Below the pieces are notes generated by a model. That model was given only the letters and a program-made list of their open reading frames with translations. It did not search any database and was not told the DNA's origin. The position numbers and the translations under genes are program-made. From Deinococcus sp. LM3 (GTDB taxonomy: Bacteria > Deinococcota > Deinococci > Deinococcales > Deinococcaceae), in NCBI RefSeq assembly GCF_002017875.1, contig NZ_MUFV01000008.1, forward strand, positions 1 through 51,763: 51,763 nucleotides of DNA, in the 5' to 3' direction. Shown in pieces: positions 1 to 7,664 of the stretch (position 1 is its first letter; each line of letters opens with the position of its first letter).

Positions 1-237
1 CATCGTCTCGCCCTGGACAGCGAACTCGCCGCCGACCCCTGCACGCCCGAACGGGCCGCCCGCGCCAACCGCGTCGCGCAGGCCTACCGCGAAGAGGCTA
101 CCCACGCCGTCCAGACGGAACCCTGCGGGGTGTGCGGCGCTCCCGGACGCGTCGAGACCGGTCTGTGCGAACGGTGCCAGGAAAGCCATGACCACACGCA
201 GGCACAGGACTACGCGTTCTGGGTCGTGAGCGCATGA
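1..237 (+). CDS. Zinc-ribbon protein, 5'-truncated by the window edge
   Basis: This is the C-terminal 78 residues of a protein that enters from the left edge. Two CxxC pairs (residues 42/45 and 56/59 of the visible part) about ten residues apart form a small zinc ribbon. The rest is charged and Ala-rich, with no membrane segment. The stop overlaps the start of the next gene (ATGA), so it belongs to a tightly coupled + strand operon of small genes. Such ribbons are common in phage and plasmid accessory proteins that bind DNA or protein partners. I do not recognise the family. Confidence 0.6.
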   Translation, partial: HRLALDSELAADPCTPERAARANRVAQAYREEATHAVQTEPCGVCGAPGRVETGLCERCQESHDHTQAQDYAFWVVSA

Positions 238-332
238 CCGAAGCGACCGCTGCCCTGTTCCTCGGCGCCTGGGTGGTGGCCATGGCGCTGCTGGCCGCCT
301 GGGGGCTCGCCACCCTGAGCCGGAAGCGCTGA
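234..332 (+). CDS. Small single-pass membrane protein (32 aa)
   Basis: A 32-residue frame starts at ATG 234 inside the previous stop (ATGA) and ends in a TGATG overlap with the next gene. A hydrophobic run of about 20 residues (roughly residues 7-27) is followed by a basic tail (SRKR), as expected for a one-pass membrane peptide with its C-terminus inside. The support is translational coupling on both sides and a sensible membrane segment. The function is unknown. Confidence 0.5.
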   Translation: MTEATAALFLGAWVVAMALLAAWGLATLSRKR

Positions 333-526
333 TGCCCGACCGCCTCGCCGACCTGTACGAACTCGAACGCGACCTGCGCGACGCGATCGCCACCGCCGGA
401 CCCGACCACCCCAACCGCGCCATCTGGCTCCAGGCCCGCCGGAACGTCCTGACTGAAATGCAGACCCACCGCCGCGAGTACAGCGCCGCCCAGCCCACTC
501 CCATTTCCCAGAGGAGCGCCGCATGA
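332..526 (+). CDS. Small hypothetical protein (64 aa)
   Basis: This 64-residue charged protein has an alpha-helical N-terminal half (the LADLYELERDLRDAI region) and a polar tail. It overlaps its neighbours by one base (TGATG) and four bases (ATGA), so it is translated as part of the same operon. I see no recognisable domain. The helical, Arg/Glu-rich part would suit a small DNA- or protein-binding phage accessory protein, but that is only a guess. Confidence 0.5.
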   Translation: MPDRLADLYELERDLRDAIATAGPDHPNRAIWLQARRNVLTEMQTHRREYSAAQPTPISQRSAA

Positions 527-969
527 TCACCCAATCCACCGTACCCGTGTACGCCGCCCATGAACGCCTGCCTCACCGTCCTGCCCGTCCCAGCCGACTG
601 GTGCGCCGCTGGCGCGTGTTCCGCCGCCGTGAACTGCCGTTCCTGGTCGCTGGCGTCGCTTTCGGCAGCGTCATGGCCCTGGCCATCAGCGTCGTCCTGG
701 TCGAAGGGCCCATGCGGCTGGTGGCAGCCGCTGCACTGATCAGCGCGGTCCTGGTGTTCGCCCGCGCCCTGGCCGCTGCGCCCGGCGGCTTCCGTCACTA
801 TGTCGACCTGCCCAGTGAGCCGCCCTGCCAACCGCGTGCCCAGTCCGCAGGAACGCCGCCTGCTGCGCGTCCTGCTGACCAGCGCTCCCCTGACGACTGC
901 CACGCTGGGCCGCGCGTTCCCGTTCAGCGCGGCGCACACCGCCACCCTGGCCAGCACCCTGTTCCGTGA
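523..969 (+). CDS. Two-TM membrane protein, probably ending near 818 (frameshifted)
   Basis: It starts at ATG 523 in a four-base overlap. A basic N-terminus (about residues 15-38) precedes two hydrophobic segments (about 40-62 and 67-87), so it is a small membrane protein. The frame stays open to 969, but beyond about residue 95 it becomes Pro/Ala/Arg shadow sequence that overlaps the next gene by 155 bases. Adding one C to the CCC at 811-813 gives a stop at 816-818 in a GTGA overlap with the next start. This fits the coupling pattern of the operon, so the true product is probably about 98 residues. Confidence 0.5.
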   Translation: MITQSTVPVYAAHERLPHRPARPSRLVRRWRVFRRRELPFLVAGVAFGSVMALAISVVLVEGPMRLVAAAALISAVLVFARALAAAPGGFRHYVDLPSEPPCQPRAQSAGTPPAARPADQRSPDDCHAGPRVPVQRGAHRHPGQHPVP

Positions 970-1213
970 CCGCCTCGTCCGGCGTGTGCCCGCCCCGAAC
1001 CTGCAGGCACACCGCAGCAGGGGCCGCGCCTTGCACGCCCTGATTCCCGCCCCGATCGCCGCGCTGCTGCTGTACCGCCGGCCCACGCTACTGCGCCCGC
1101 GCGCGCACCTGATTGCCCTGTCCGAACTGGTGGACGGCACGTTCCGCGACGGCGGCGCCCTGACGCTCAACCGCGCCTACCGCGCACCCTGCGCCCTACC
1201 CGGAGCAGCGTGA
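815..1213 (+). CDS. Winged-helix-like small protein (132 aa)
   Basis: I chose GTG 815 because it would overlap the repaired stop of the upstream gene (GTGA). An in-frame ATG at 800 is the alternative. The first 60 residues (QERRLLRVLL, then TTATLGRAF, then a helix ending in RLVRRV) have the spacing of a small winged-helix DNA-binding domain, and the rest is Leu/Arg/Ala-rich. It ends two bases before a strong hairpin terminator and closes the operon. The DNA-binding role is inferred from shape only. Confidence 0.45.
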   Translation: MSRPANRVPSPQERRLLRVLLTSAPLTTATLGRAFPFSAAHTATLASTLFRDRLVRRVPAPNLQAHRSRGRALHALIPAPIAALLLYRRPTLLRPRAHLIALSELVDGTFRDGGALTLNRAYRAPCALPGAA

Positions 1214-1215
1214 AA

Positions 1216-1247
1216 GGGCACGCCAGGGGTCATTCCCTGGCGTGCCC
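1216..1247. terminator. Bidirectional hairpin terminator
   Basis: A perfect 13-bp stem (GGGCACGCCAGGG, loop of 6 nt, then its complement) starts two bases after the stop at 1213. It lies between two converging transcription units, so it can end both. No long T-tract follows. Confidence 0.75.
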
Positions 1248-1268
1248 CGTGCAACCCCGTTCAGGAGT

Positions 1269-1532
1269 TCACCCGTTCAGGGCCTGCGCGAACTGCCTGA
1301 CCAGTACCGCCCCCTGCAGGACCGTCAGGCCCGCCGCACCGTACGCCGCCACCCGCTGATCCCAGCGCCACAGCGCCACCGTCACGCCGCCCATCAACAG
1401 GCACGTCAGGAGTGCCATCAACACCGCGCCCAGCAGGCGAGCGTCCGGCACCAACCCGTTGATGACAATCGCAGCCAGCAGCAACACGAACCAGAACGAC
1501 AACGCCACGCGGGACCAGACCATGCCCGTCAC
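1269..1532 (-). CDS. Small membrane protein (87 aa)
   Basis: The start is a GTG at 1532 with GGGTAGG just upstream; ATG 1523 is an alternative. Three hydrophobic segments (about residues 9-27, 31-52 and 60-80) make it an integral membrane protein with short loops. It lies downstream of another tiny membrane frame on the same strand and ends against the hairpin at 1216-1247. No family is recognised. Paired small membrane proteins of this type are frequent in phage lysis or exclusion regions, but nothing here decides the role. Confidence 0.5.
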   Translation of the reverse strand: MTGMVWSRVALSFWFVLLLAAIVINGLVPDARLLGAVLMALLTCLLMGGVTVALWRWDQRVAAYGAAGLTVLQGAVLVRQFAQALNG

Positions 1533-1596
1533 CCTACCCGGCGCCCGCCAGACGCAGTTCAGGTCACCTTCAGCCTCTCCAGAGAAACCCCCTTCA

Positions 1597-1737
1597 TCAC
1601 CAGCCGAGGATCAACGCCAGCTGATCCGACAGGAGCCACACCCACCCCAGGCACGTCAGGCCCATCAGGAACGCCGGTCCCCGCGTTCCCCGGCGCCACA
1701 GGTCAACCGTGAACCAACCCAGGAGCAGCAGGTCCAC
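1597..1737 (-). CDS. Tiny membrane protein (46 aa), start uncertain
   Basis: A frame of 46 residues from GTG 1737 has two hydrophobic segments (LLLLGWF and a second run around LMGLTCLGWVWLL) joined by a short Arg-rich loop. It precedes the membrane gene at 1269-1532 on the same strand. No ATG is available in frame, and the upstream region is open a little further, so the start is a guess. The hydrophobic pattern is the only support. Confidence 0.3.
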   Translation of the reverse strand: MDLLLLGWFTVDLWRRGTRGPAFLMGLTCLGWVWLLSDQLALILGW

Positions 1738-1806
1738 CAGAACGATCAGTGCGATTCCCCCACCCGGCCGTCGGCCCCTGCCAGTTGATGCACATCCGAC
1801 AGGTTC

Positions 1807-1824
1807 CGCACTGACGTCAGTGCG
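1807..1824. promoter_or_regulatory. 18-bp perfect palindrome upstream of the multi-winged-helix gene
   Basis: CGCACTGACGTCAGTGCG is a perfect palindrome located 59 bases before the start at 1883. The block CTGACGTCAGTGCGCC recurs exactly once more, at the end of parB (12466-12481). It could be an operator or a ParB-binding site. Confidence 0.5.
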
Positions 1825-1882
1825 CCCCTACCAAGACCCGCCTCACGCGCATGCCGACGCTGCCCGGCAACTGGAGTCCCGT

Positions 1883-3493
1883 ATGATCGACCCCCGCCAG
1901 AACACCTACGCCGTCCTCGACGCCGACCTGCCTAACGGCGTCACCCTCAGCGCCCGCATGGCCGTCCTGGAAAGCCGCGCCGGTCTGATTGAAGGCCTGC
2001 GCGCCGCCGTCAGCGAGTACGACGCGCACCTCCTCGACACGCAGCGCCTCCGGGACGTCGCCACGCGCCGCCTGAGTGTCGCCCTGCACTCCGCGGACCT
2101 GCTGCGCGACATCGAGTACTCCATCGCGCCCCTGCTCGGGCTGGCTGACCGCGCCGCCCCCACCAACCCCACACTGGACGGCCTGAGCGACCTGACCAAC
2201 CCACTCGAACCCGCCACGGTCAAGTCCGCCCGGGAACCTGAGCCGGTAGCTCAGCCCACACCGGCCCCCGCACCCGCCCAGGTGGCCGAGATGTCCGAAC
2301 CCGAAGCCCATCCCGACCTGACACCCACGGCCGTCACGGACACCCTGGATCTCGTGTTCCCCACCGGGTTCGAACTCAGCAAGCAGGCCGTGGTGTACCT
2401 GGACATCCACGCTCACCCCGGCGTGACCCTCACGGACATCATGGTCCGCACGGGCCTGTCGCGCGGCTCCGTCAGCGGAATCCTCACCAAGGGCGTCAGT
2501 TCCCTGCGGCTCTCCCGTGTCGGCACGCCAGGCCAGCACCGCCTCACGGCCAGCGGACTGAGTTACCTGCGCCAGTTGCACGCCTACGCCGCCCAGTCGG
2601 CTGAAGGTGACAACGCTGCCAAGTCCAGCGGTGATGAGCCGGAGCAGTCGATGCCTGAAGTTCCGGTAGTCGACGCCGCCACTTCCGCCCCGGAACCGGT
2701 CCGCGAGGCGGCGCCCATCAAACCCGGTCAGCCTGCACCGGGCAGCGCCCAGGAACGCGCCCTGCACTTCCTGCGTGATCACGGCCCCGCCACCGCGCCC
2801 GTGATCGCCGCGCACCTCGGCATGCCCCCCGGTCCCGCCGGCGCCACCATCGCCAACCTCGTGAAGCACGGGTACGTCACGCAGACCGACACCACCCCCA
2901 GGGTCATTCAGATTCCCGGCGATACCCGCCCCGTCACGCACGCCGCCCCCACCGCGAGGAAAGCCGTCGAAGCGCCGCCTGCCGCCGAGCCGGACCCGGT
3001 CAGTGGTGTCAGCCCCATCACGCAGGAGGAACTCAAGGCCCGCGTCCGGGAGAACGCCGGGCAGGTCCGCGCGGTCCTCGGCAAGAAACCCATGACGGAA
3101 CTGGACTTGCGCGCCAGGCTCCCCGACATGAACCTCAGCCACCTGCGCGCTGCCCTCGGTCACCTCGAGGAAGCCGGCACCGTGCGCCGCGTGCCCGGTC
3201 CCACGCCCGCCAGCCGCGCCGCGTACGCTCTGGACGAACTGGAACTGCCCGCCCCGCAGCGTGCCCACCTGACCGCCGAGGGCCGCATGGTCGAGGCGCA
3301 CCTCACACAGGTCACGGACCGCAGCGAGCGGGACACCGTGTCGAACATGTCCCTGAAACTCGGCCTACCCCGCGCGGACGTCGAGGAGGCCCTCGCGGTC
3401 CTGCACGCCCAGGGACGCCTGCGCTGGAGCCGCACCGGCATGCTCCTGCACTTCACGCTCGCGACCGCCAGCACCGCCGAGGTGGCCGCGTGA
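1883..3493 (+). CDS. Multi-winged-helix DNA-binding protein (536 aa)
   Basis: ATG 1883 is chosen because CTGGAG lies about 7 nt upstream; the frame is open further upstream, but that part is low-complexity. An N-terminal helical segment (about residues 20-75, probably a coiled coil) and a Pro/Ala linker precede four winged-helix-like repeats. These lie at about 160-230 (MarR-like: DIMVRTGLSRGSVSGIL), 285-350 (VIAAHLGMPPGPAGATIANL), 385-440 (DLRARLPDMNLSHLRAAL) and 465-530 (LKLGLPRADVEEALAVL). Pro-rich linkers separate them. The stop overlaps the GTG of the ASCH gene. Four DNA-binding units in one chain suggest a nucleoid-like, replication-initiator or segregation role, or a phage regulator; the sequence does not decide between these. 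Confidence 0.7.
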   Translation: MIDPRQNTYAVLDADLPNGVTLSARMAVLESRAGLIEGLRAAVSEYDAHLLDTQRLRDVATRRLSVALHSADLLRDIEYSIAPLLGLADRAAPTNPTLDGLSDLTNPLEPATVKSAREPEPVAQPTPAPAPAQVAEMSEPEAHPDLTPTAVTDTLDLVFPTGFELSKQAVVYLDIHAHPGVTLTDIMVRTGLSRGSVSGILTKGVSSLRLSRVGTPGQHRLTASGLSYLRQLHAYAAQSAEGDNAAKSSGDEPEQSMPEVPVVDAATSAPEPVREAAPIKPGQPAPGSAQERALHFLRDHGPATAPVIAAHLGMPPGPAGATIANLVKHGYVTQTDTTPRVIQIPGDTRPVTHAAPTARKAVEAPPAAEPDPVSGVSPITQEELKARVRENAGQVRAVLGKKPMTELDLRARLPDMNLSHLRAALGHLEEAGTVRRVPGPTPASRAAYALDELELPAPQRAHLTAEGRMVEAHLTQVTDRSERDTVSNMSLKLGLPRADVEEALAVLHAQGRLRWSRTGMLLHFTLATASTAEVAA

Positions 3494-3951
3494 CCACCCT
3501 ACCCGGCCTCCTGGCGCTGAGCGTTCAGGAACCCTGGAGTACCGCCATCCTGGACTTCGGGAAGGAAGTCGAGAACCGCGACTGGCACCGCAGTCCCGGC
3601 CTGCTCGCCCAGGCCCACCGCCTCGTCGGGCAGCGCATCCTGCTGCACGCCGGGAAGACCTTCGACGACAGCGGCGTGCCCGTGATCCGCGCTCTGACCG
3701 GGCAGCGCCTCATGAAAGCTGACTGCACCCTCGGCGCGGTCCTGGGGGTCGTCACCCTGCAGGCCGTCACGACCGACGGCGTCCCCACCAGTCGCTGGGC
3801 AGCCCGTGACGCCGTTCACCTGCACCTCGCCGGTCCTGTCCGCCTGACCGACCCCATCCCCTGCCGGGGCGCACTTGGCTTCTTCTTCCCGGACGACACC
3901 GTGCAGGAACGCGTGCGCCGCCAGCTGGCCGCGCAGGGCGTCACGTTGTGA
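3490..3951 (+). CDS. ASCH-domain protein (153 aa)
   Basis: The opening LLALSVQEPWSTAIL, then GKEVENRDWH, then a later GALGFFF element follow the ASCH fold, a PUA-like beta-barrel thought to bind RNA or modified nucleosides. The length (153 aa) is normal for stand-alone phage and plasmid ASCH proteins. GTG 3490 sits in a GTGA overlap with the upstream gene, and the stop overlaps GTG 3948 of the next. Its neighbours (multi-winged-helix proteins and a MazG-like hydrolase) fit a phage early or accessory operon. The biochemical role of ASCH proteins is not settled, and none is claimed here. Confidence 0.75.
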   Translation: MTTLPGLLALSVQEPWSTAILDFGKEVENRDWHRSPGLLAQAHRLVGQRILLHAGKTFDDSGVPVIRALTGQRLMKADCTLGAVLGVVTLQAVTTDGVPTSRWAARDAVHLHLAGPVRLTDPIPCRGALGFFFPDDTVQERVRRQLAAQGVTL

Positions 3952-5090
3952 CCACTCCCGCCCCGCTCAACCCGGCTGCCCCGGAAACGGCCGGACGCGG
4001 GCACATGATCGTGCGGGTCGCGCACGCCAACCCCGGACGGTGGATTACCGTCACCCAGCTGCGCGATCTGCTCGGCATGGCGGGCACCAGGAACTACGCC
4101 AAGCAGGCCTCGCACCAGCACCGCGCCGGACGCCTCGACCGACAGCACGCCGCCGGTCACCGCCCTGATCGCCCGCGTTTCGAGTACCGCTTCCTGACGT
4201 GGCCCCCCACCCGCACCGCCCGCGAAACGCCGGAACTCGAAGCGGGCACGGACGCCAGCGCGGCCGCCCGGCACGCCCGGCAGCGCGACACCACCGCCCG
4301 CCGGCGCGTGACCGTCACGGCCGCCGCGCAGATCCTCGCCGTCCTTCGCACCTCCCCGAACCCTCTCCCGGAACTGGAGATCCTCAGCGCCGTTCCCACC
4401 CTCAGCGTCACCGCCGCCCGCGAGGCGCTCTCATACCTCGTGCACGAAACGCAGGACGCCATGCTCATCACGCCCACCAGCCGCCGCGCCCGCACCACCA
4501 CGTACGCAGCGGTTCGCAGCGGCCTGCCCCGCGTGCCCGCCCGTCCCCTCACGCCCGACGCGGAGGCCGTCCAAGGCCTCCTGAGCGCCGTCACGGAACG
4601 GGACAGCAGCCTCTCCCGGCAGGCGTTGATGGAACAGACCCGCTGGCCCTGGCCGCGCGTCGAGAAGGCCCTCTCCCTGCTGGAAGCGCACGCCCTGCTG
4701 GCCCTGCGGCCCGTCGGCGCATCCGTCCTGTTCCGCCACGCCCCCAAGTCCCCGTCCATCAGGAGCAGGTCGCATGAACCTCGTCCCCACCATCCACGCA
4801 CTCGCCACCCGCACCCGCCAGATCAACGCCAGCAACGACTGGGGCAGCGACTTCACGCTCGCGCAGATCCCGCAGTTCCTCGCGCTGATCCACAGCGAGA
4901 TCACCGAAGCGCACCACGAACGCGACCGGGCCAAACGCGCCCGCGAACTCGGGGACGTGATCATCCGCTGCCTGGACCTGTGCGAACTGATCCAGCCCGG
5001 CCTGATCGGGAGCCGCCTGACGACGCTCGAGCACCGCCGACCGGGCCTGCTGACCTGGGCAAGACCCAGGCAGCAGGAAAAATTCAGTGA
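3948..5090 (+). CDS. Winged-helix protein, probably ending at 4777 (frameshifted)
   Basis: From GTG 3948 the protein shows winged-helix-like units at about residues 20-85 (WITVTQLRDLLGMAG), 125-195 (AAQILAVLRTSPNPLPELEI) and 205-265 (SRQALMEQTRWPWPRVEKAL). After about residue 268 the frame turns into Pro/His/Arg shadow sequence and overlaps the next gene by 317 bases. Adding one C to the CCCCC run near 4741-4745 gives a C-terminus ending QVPVHQEQVA and a stop at 4775-4777 that overlaps ATG 4774 (ATGA). The true product is then about 276 residues. It is a smaller relative in architecture of the protein at 1883-3493. Confidence 0.6.
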   Translation: MTTPAPLNPAAPETAGRGHMIVRVAHANPGRWITVTQLRDLLGMAGTRNYAKQASHQHRAGRLDRQHAAGHRPDRPRFEYRFLTWPPTRTARETPELEAGTDASAAARHARQRDTTARRRVTVTAAAQILAVLRTSPNPLPELEILSAVPTLSVTAAREALSYLVHETQDAMLITPTSRRARTTTYAAVRSGLPRVPARPLTPDAEAVQGLLSAVTERDSSLSRQALMEQTRWPWPRVEKALSLLEAHALLALRPVGASVLFRHAPKSPSIRSRSHEPRPHHPRTRHPHPPDQRQQRLGQRLHARADPAVPRADPQRDHRSAPRTRPGQTRPRTRGRDHPLPGPVRTDPARPDREPPDDARAPPTGPADLGKTQAAGKIQ

Positions 5091-5127
5091 ATCTGTGGGG
5101 CAATCCCAAGTGGAGCACGGGGGCTGA
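4774..5127 (+). CDS. MazG-like nucleotide pyrophosphohydrolase, possibly C-terminally altered
   Basis: The core SEITEAHHERD followed by ELGDVIIRCLDLCELI matches the metal-binding helices of the all-alpha MazG family (ExxE, then ExxD), which hydrolyse NTPs or dNTPs and are common in phages. The protein is 117 residues, near the lower end for the family, and the last 35 residues lose family character. GC content also falls here, so an original C-terminus may have been replaced at a junction near 5050. It starts in an ATGA overlap once the upstream gene is repaired, and it ends the left + strand operon. Confidence 0.7.
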   Translation: MNLVPTIHALATRTRQINASNDWGSDFTLAQIPQFLALIHSEITEAHHERDRAKRARELGDVIIRCLDLCELIQPGLIGSRLTTLEHRRPGLLTWARPRQQEKFSESVGQSQVEHGG

Positions 5128-5154
5128 GGATCGCACTTCCCATTCCACAGCGTC

Positions 5155-7272
5155 TTAAGGGGTCGGCGTCGGCTGCGCGATATTGGCCATTTCTGTTTTG
5201 ATGGGTACAGGCTGATTGGCGGTAAACGAGTATATCAGTTGCCCTTCACGGTTCAGACCCCAGCCTCGGACTGTCCCATCTGCCCTCCCAGCGAGACTGT
5301 ACTCCGGGCCTGCGGCGATACTGGTGACTCTACTCAACCCCATGACCTTGACAGGTCTCCGGTTGAATGTGCTGTTGCCATCCCCCAGTTGCCCCTTGTC
5401 ACCGGCACCCCAGCTCCAGACGGTCCCGTCCGTCTTCAAGGCCAGACTATGGGCGCCGCCTGCAGCGATGCTCGTCACACCGCTCAAGCCACTCACCATG
5501 ACGGGTTTCGTCCGGAAAGTGCCGGTGCCATCCCCCAATTGCCCGCTGTCATTGGCACCCCAACTCCAGACGGTCCCATCCGCCTTCAGGGCCAGATTGT
5601 GGCTGCCTCCTGAAGAGATGCTCTTCACTTCGCTCAGTCCACTCACCATGGCCAGCTGGCTACCTGCACCCCAACTCCAAACAGTCCCATCCGCCTTTAA
5701 GGCCAGATTATATGTATCGCCCGTAGCGATGCTCGTCACTCCGCCGAGACCGCTCACAATATTATCTCCCATTAGAACGGTCCCATCCGCCTTCAATGAC
5801 AGATTGACGCTAGCTCCCGCAGCAATGCTTACAATATCGGATCGCTTAATGAATTGGCTTCCAATAAAATAAGAAGCGAGAGGGTCGCTGGCAGGGGCAC
5901 CTGTATCTATGTTGCCTCCTCCAAAGACGGTCCCATCTGCCCTCAAGGCGATACCATAGTTCTTGAATGAGCCGTCAAATTTGCCACCTGCGGCGACGCT
6001 GACGAAGCCGTCACGGTAAAAATCAAGGGAGGTACTGCCCGGCGATAAGGAGTAGCCTCTAGTAGAGGTGTTCCCCCAGAGAGCGACAGTCCCGTTAGCC
6101 TCCAAAGCCAAACCATGGATGTTTCCTCCGGCAAGAATGGTTCCGCTCGTTTCGGTGCTGGTCACCGTCTGACTGAGCAGAGGAACTCCTCGACAGTTGC
6201 TCCCTGCATACACATTGAGCGTGTGCTCTCCCACAGCGTAAAGTTGTACCCGCCAACGATTTGGAAAGCCGGGCGTACTGATATTCGTGACGCTCATCTG
6301 CTTGTCGCCGCCGCAGAGGATCTTCGACGTCGTCGAGCCGTCCAGCGTATCAATGTCGTAATAGGCAGGCAGGCTCCGAGTTACCGGTTGGACCAGAGAA
6401 TCATCGCTAAATGTCCGAGTGGGGAAGATTGCATAGTTTTGGAAAGTGCCACTTGTCTCATTCCATTGCTTAACTACAGAACTCAGCCTGACTGCTGGGA
6501 GAGCATCCTGTACTGCAGTGACATTCAGCGAGAAGCTAAAGGGGTCCCTGGTTGCGCCCCCGCTATCCTGAGGAGTCATCGGTACATTCACCCCGAAGGT
6601 GATCAGTGAACTGTCACCTGGGGCCATCAGGGTGGTTTCCCCAGGCGCAGGCGGAGTTGTCAGCCACCATCCAGCCTGAGTCAGCGTCTTGATGCCTTTC
6701 CCAGTCGTGTCAACGCCACTCACGTCCAATCCCGTGAGGAAGGTGTTGGCCTTCGGATCGATTATTGCCGCGCCTGTGGAGGCATCGAAAATCTGCCCCT
6801 GACTCAGGGAGGGTTGATTGGTGGATGTCGTTGCGTCCGACCCATCGAAGTACCGGATCTTCGTGAATACGCTGTCGGTCGTACTGCCCTGAGGAACCAC
6901 GGCCACGAATTTAGGGTTCCGCAACGTTTCAGAGGAGTTATTCGTAACTTTGTAGGTCGCGCGCACGTGCCGGGTGCTTGTGGCCGTCACGGCAAACGTC
7001 TGGACGGCGACTGGGGAAAAGCTGAACTGGTCCGGTGCACTGACCAGCCCCTGCGCGCTCAGGCCGCCTGCCTGAAGCGACAGGCGGCTGGTCGGGGTGG
7101 CCGTCCCGATGGCATTGAAGTCAATCTGGAAAACCCCAGGAAGGGCCTGCTGCACAGGTGTTGCTGGCGTGCTGGCCCCTGGCGTCGTTCCGCCCGGCAG
7201 AGCAATAGGAGTCTGTCCACAAGCGGCGAGGAGGAGGGGAGGGAGAAGAAGAGACATGATCCGTCGGCGCAT
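5155..7272 (-). CDS. Lipoprotein with C-terminal RCC1 beta-propeller (705 aa)
   Basis: MRRRIMSLLLPPLLLAAC is a lipoprotein signal with the lipobox LAAC (Cys 18), so the protein is anchored on the outer face of a membrane. Residues about 40-370 are beta-rich, Thr/Ser-rich and not recognised. From about 380 to 695 there are roughly seven RCC1-type blades with the repeating pattern SIAAG..HSLALKADGTVWSWG, and the later blades contain GQLGDG. Bacterial secreted RCC1 propellers bind proteins or ligands; no enzymatic motif is visible. Its start lies three bases after the stop of the peptide gene at 7275-7460, so the two are translationally coupled. GC content is lower than in the flanking regions, which suggests acquisition. 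Confidence 0.85.
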   Translation of the reverse strand: MRRRIMSLLLPPLLLAACGQTPIALPGGTTPGASTPATPVQQALPGVFQIDFNAIGTATPTSRLSLQAGGLSAQGLVSAPDQFSFSPVAVQTFAVTATSTRHVRATYKVTNNSSETLRNPKFVAVVPQGSTTDSVFTKIRYFDGSDATTSTNQPSLSQGQIFDASTGAAIIDPKANTFLTGLDVSGVDTTGKGIKTLTQAGWWLTTPPAPGETTLMAPGDSSLITFGVNVPMTPQDSGGATRDPFSFSLNVTAVQDALPAVRLSSVVKQWNETSGTFQNYAIFPTRTFSDDSLVQPVTRSLPAYYDIDTLDGSTTSKILCGGDKQMSVTNISTPGFPNRWRVQLYAVGEHTLNVYAGSNCRGVPLLSQTVTSTETSGTILAGGNIHGLALEANGTVALWGNTSTRGYSLSPGSTSLDFYRDGFVSVAAGGKFDGSFKNYGIALRADGTVFGGGNIDTGAPASDPLASYFIGSQFIKRSDIVSIAAGASVNLSLKADGTVLMGDNIVSGLGGVTSIATGDTYNLALKADGTVWSWGAGSQLAMVSGLSEVKSISSGGSHNLALKADGTVWSWGANDSGQLGDGTGTFRTKPVMVSGLSGVTSIAAGGAHSLALKTDGTVWSWGAGDKGQLGDGNSTFNRRPVKVMGLSRVTSIAAGPEYSLAGRADGTVRGWGLNREGQLIYSFTANQPVPIKTEMANIAQPTPTP

Positions 7273-7274
7273 AG

Positions 7275-7460
7275 TCAGAACTCCGTACTGAATGGAGAGG
7301 CGTTATGGACCTTGTTCAGTCCGACAGGAATGGAGATGCTCAGGGTGACAGCCGTCCATGTGCCGAGGAACGTGAGGGTGGGGGCTGCATAAACGCTGGT
7401 CACTGCTGGAGCGCCTTCAGGACGGCTGGGGGTAGGCTGATGGACGTTGGGTGGGGTCAT
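7275..7460 (-). CDS. Small peptide with lasso-type leader motif (61 aa)
   Basis: The segment YAAPTLTFLGTWTAVT fits YxxPxLxxxGxxxxxT exactly. This is the leader motif by which lasso-peptide precursors are recognised by the B1/RRE protein. It sits at residues 25-40 of 61, after a Pro-rich N-terminus, and the remaining 21 residues begin LSISIPVG. There is no Asp or Glu at core position 7-9, which a lasso ring needs, and no B, C or RRE gene is nearby. It may be an orphan precursor or a peptide using the same recognition motif for another purpose. ATG 7460 has a GAGG 7 nt upstream. Transcription runs directly into the RCC1 lipoprotein gene. Confidence 0.6.
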   Translation of the reverse strand: MTPPNVHQPTPSRPEGAPAVTSVYAAPTLTFLGTWTAVTLSISIPVGLNKVHNASPFSTEF

Positions 7461-7651
7461 AGGAAGCCTCGGGAATTGAAGGAGTGGACCGAAATTTAGA
7501 TGAGTCTTACTTGGATAATATAAAAACCGACACCCCCGCGCACGCTCTGGCTCTGGCGCTGATCAGGGCTCTGAACGGAGAGAGCGTAATGGTTCCAGCT
7601 GACCCTGCGCCCAGGCAAGTCCACGCCCTTTCAGTGCCGCGTTGTGGGCGC

Positions 7652-7657
7652 TAGGCT
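7652..7657 (+). promoter_or_regulatory. -10 box TAGGCT of a leaderless promoter
   Basis: TAGGCT ends 7 nt before ATG 7665, and no ribosome binding site lies between. A weak -35 (TTTCAG, 7629-7634) is 17 nt upstream. The TAnnnT box this close to the ATG is the pattern of leaderless genes in Deinococcus. Confidence 0.5.
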
Positions 7658-7664
7658 GGCGTCC

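Noticed and set aside
7275..7460. A functional lasso peptide gene cluster
   Set aside because: The leader motif is exact, but the presumed core has no Asp/Glu at positions 7-9, and no cyclase, protease or RRE gene is near. Only the motif is claimed.
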